NCBI GenBank assembly: GCA_037577475.1
Contig: CM075202.1
Location: forward strand, 12,112,501-12,176,500
Length of the DNA stretch: 64,000 nt
From: Chaunax sp. Z400
Taxonomy: Eukaryota > Chordata > Actinopteri > Lophiiformes > Chaunacidae
Reading direction: 5' to 3'
Position numbers and translations under genes: made by a program. Shown here piece after piece: positions 63,520 to 64,000 of this stretch (the stretch's first letter is position 1; every line of letters begins with the position of its first letter). The notes beneath the pieces were generated by a model. The model saw nothing but the letters and a program-made list of their open reading frames with translations, had not been told where the DNA came from and did not search any database.

Positions 63520-64000
63520 GACAGCAAGCATTGCGGGCCGGTAGGGGAGTCATTAATCGAAGGTTGTTATCGGACGTGATGCTGTCCAGACCGGCCTCTC
63601 TCTTTCTCAACACGTCGCACTCCGCGGCAGCTCCGAAGGGAAGGTGACTTTTAAGACGAGAGATATTCATTTGAACGACGGCGGCAGAGAGGGAGTTTGG
63701 ATTTGATGAGATGTGCGAGTGTGTGAGGAATGCATGTATGCGTGTCTATATAGTCACACAGTGCGTGCCTTGCATTCTTAAGTGTCCAGTTATTAGTATT
63801 CAAACACACACACACACACACGCACTGACACACACATATGTTTGCTTTTATTTTTGGAGTGGCATTGATTTTGGCGAGCAGCTGCGATCCATCATGCAGT
63901 GTGGCCTTGATGTTTTGACTTCATGTTATCTCTCTGGTATCGCCACAGTGACCCGCCATTATTTACTGTTGCCGCGGGACGTGTGCGCATCCATTAATTA
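63520..64000. promoter_or_regulatory. Candidate CpG-rich regulatory patch
   Basis: 63528-63690 holds well over ten CpG dinucleotides (for example ATCGGACGTG, CACGTCGCAC, CCGCGGCAG, AACGACGGCGG) in otherwise CpG-poor intron. A repeat-free segment with CAGCTG, CGCCACAG and a final CATTAATTA follows at 63850-64000. No open frame with family similarity was found. Intronic promoter or conserved element status is inference. Confidence 0.25.
63804..63821. repeat. (AC)n microsatellite (short)
   Basis: Nine CA units, followed by an imperfect ACACAC tail to 63837. Confidence 0.85.

Noticed and set aside
63482..63670. Minus-strand 62-codon open frame as an NBAS exon
   Set aside because: No splice-site pair with the right phase and no similarity. 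The openness comes from CpG-rich composition.

Overview
The window is a piece of a vertebrate nuclear genome, most likely a spiny-rayed (percomorph) teleost fish. It is AT-rich and intron-dominated, packed with (CA)n/(TG)n microsatellites, and scattered with decayed transposons of types I know from teleosts: L2-like LINE tails, R2/R4-like and CR1/Rex-like reverse transcriptase scraps, hAT and Tc1 remains, and a tRNA-derived SINE. There are no bacterial-style genes, operons, CRISPR arrays or RNA genes that I can support.

One protein-coding gene explains the conserved coding sequence: NBAS (neuroblastoma-amplified sequence), on the minus strand. I could reconstruct 13 consecutive coding exons, here lettered A to M in transcript order: A 60011-60087, B 59041-59178, C 47133-47356, D 46809-46919, E 40442-40692, F 36176-36516, G 34393-34617, H 30803-30993, I 27035-27124, J 26527-26710, K 8149-8288, L 2702-2849, M 1140-1274. 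All boundaries are GT-AG, every split codon joins in frame, and the 2255 bases encode about 751 residues without a stop, so no internal exon appears to be missing. They match what I recall of vertebrate NBAS from the 'LLALPQVLDAN' region to close to the C terminus. This is the part of the protein beyond the Sec39-like domain. The start of the gene lies beyond base 64000, and the last exons and 3' UTR lie before base 1. NBAS is a subunit of the NRZ (NBAS-RINT1-ZW10) tether that captures Golgi-derived COPI vesicles at the ER. It has also been linked to nonsense-mediated decay.

The rest is intron. Sizes run from 213 bp (C-D) to 18.2 kb (J-K) and 11.7 kb (B-C). The J-K intron holds no nested gene that I can find. 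It carries microsatellites, a small hAT MITE-like element, repeat relics and some repeat-poor stretches. The K-L intron contains a decayed autonomous hAT element with a probable 8-bp target-site duplication. Intron B-C has the densest set of LINE and SINE relics.

The observations most worth following are: CA-rich tracts immediately downstream of several 5' splice sites, including a 71-bp (CA)n tract 22 nt after the exon I donor and a CA-rich stretch after the weak GTACAT donor of exon D; an inverted (TG)n/(CA)n pair that could form a long hairpin; and a few repeat-poor, motif-rich or CpG-rich patches that may be conserved regulatory elements. I did not find a novel multi-gene system.
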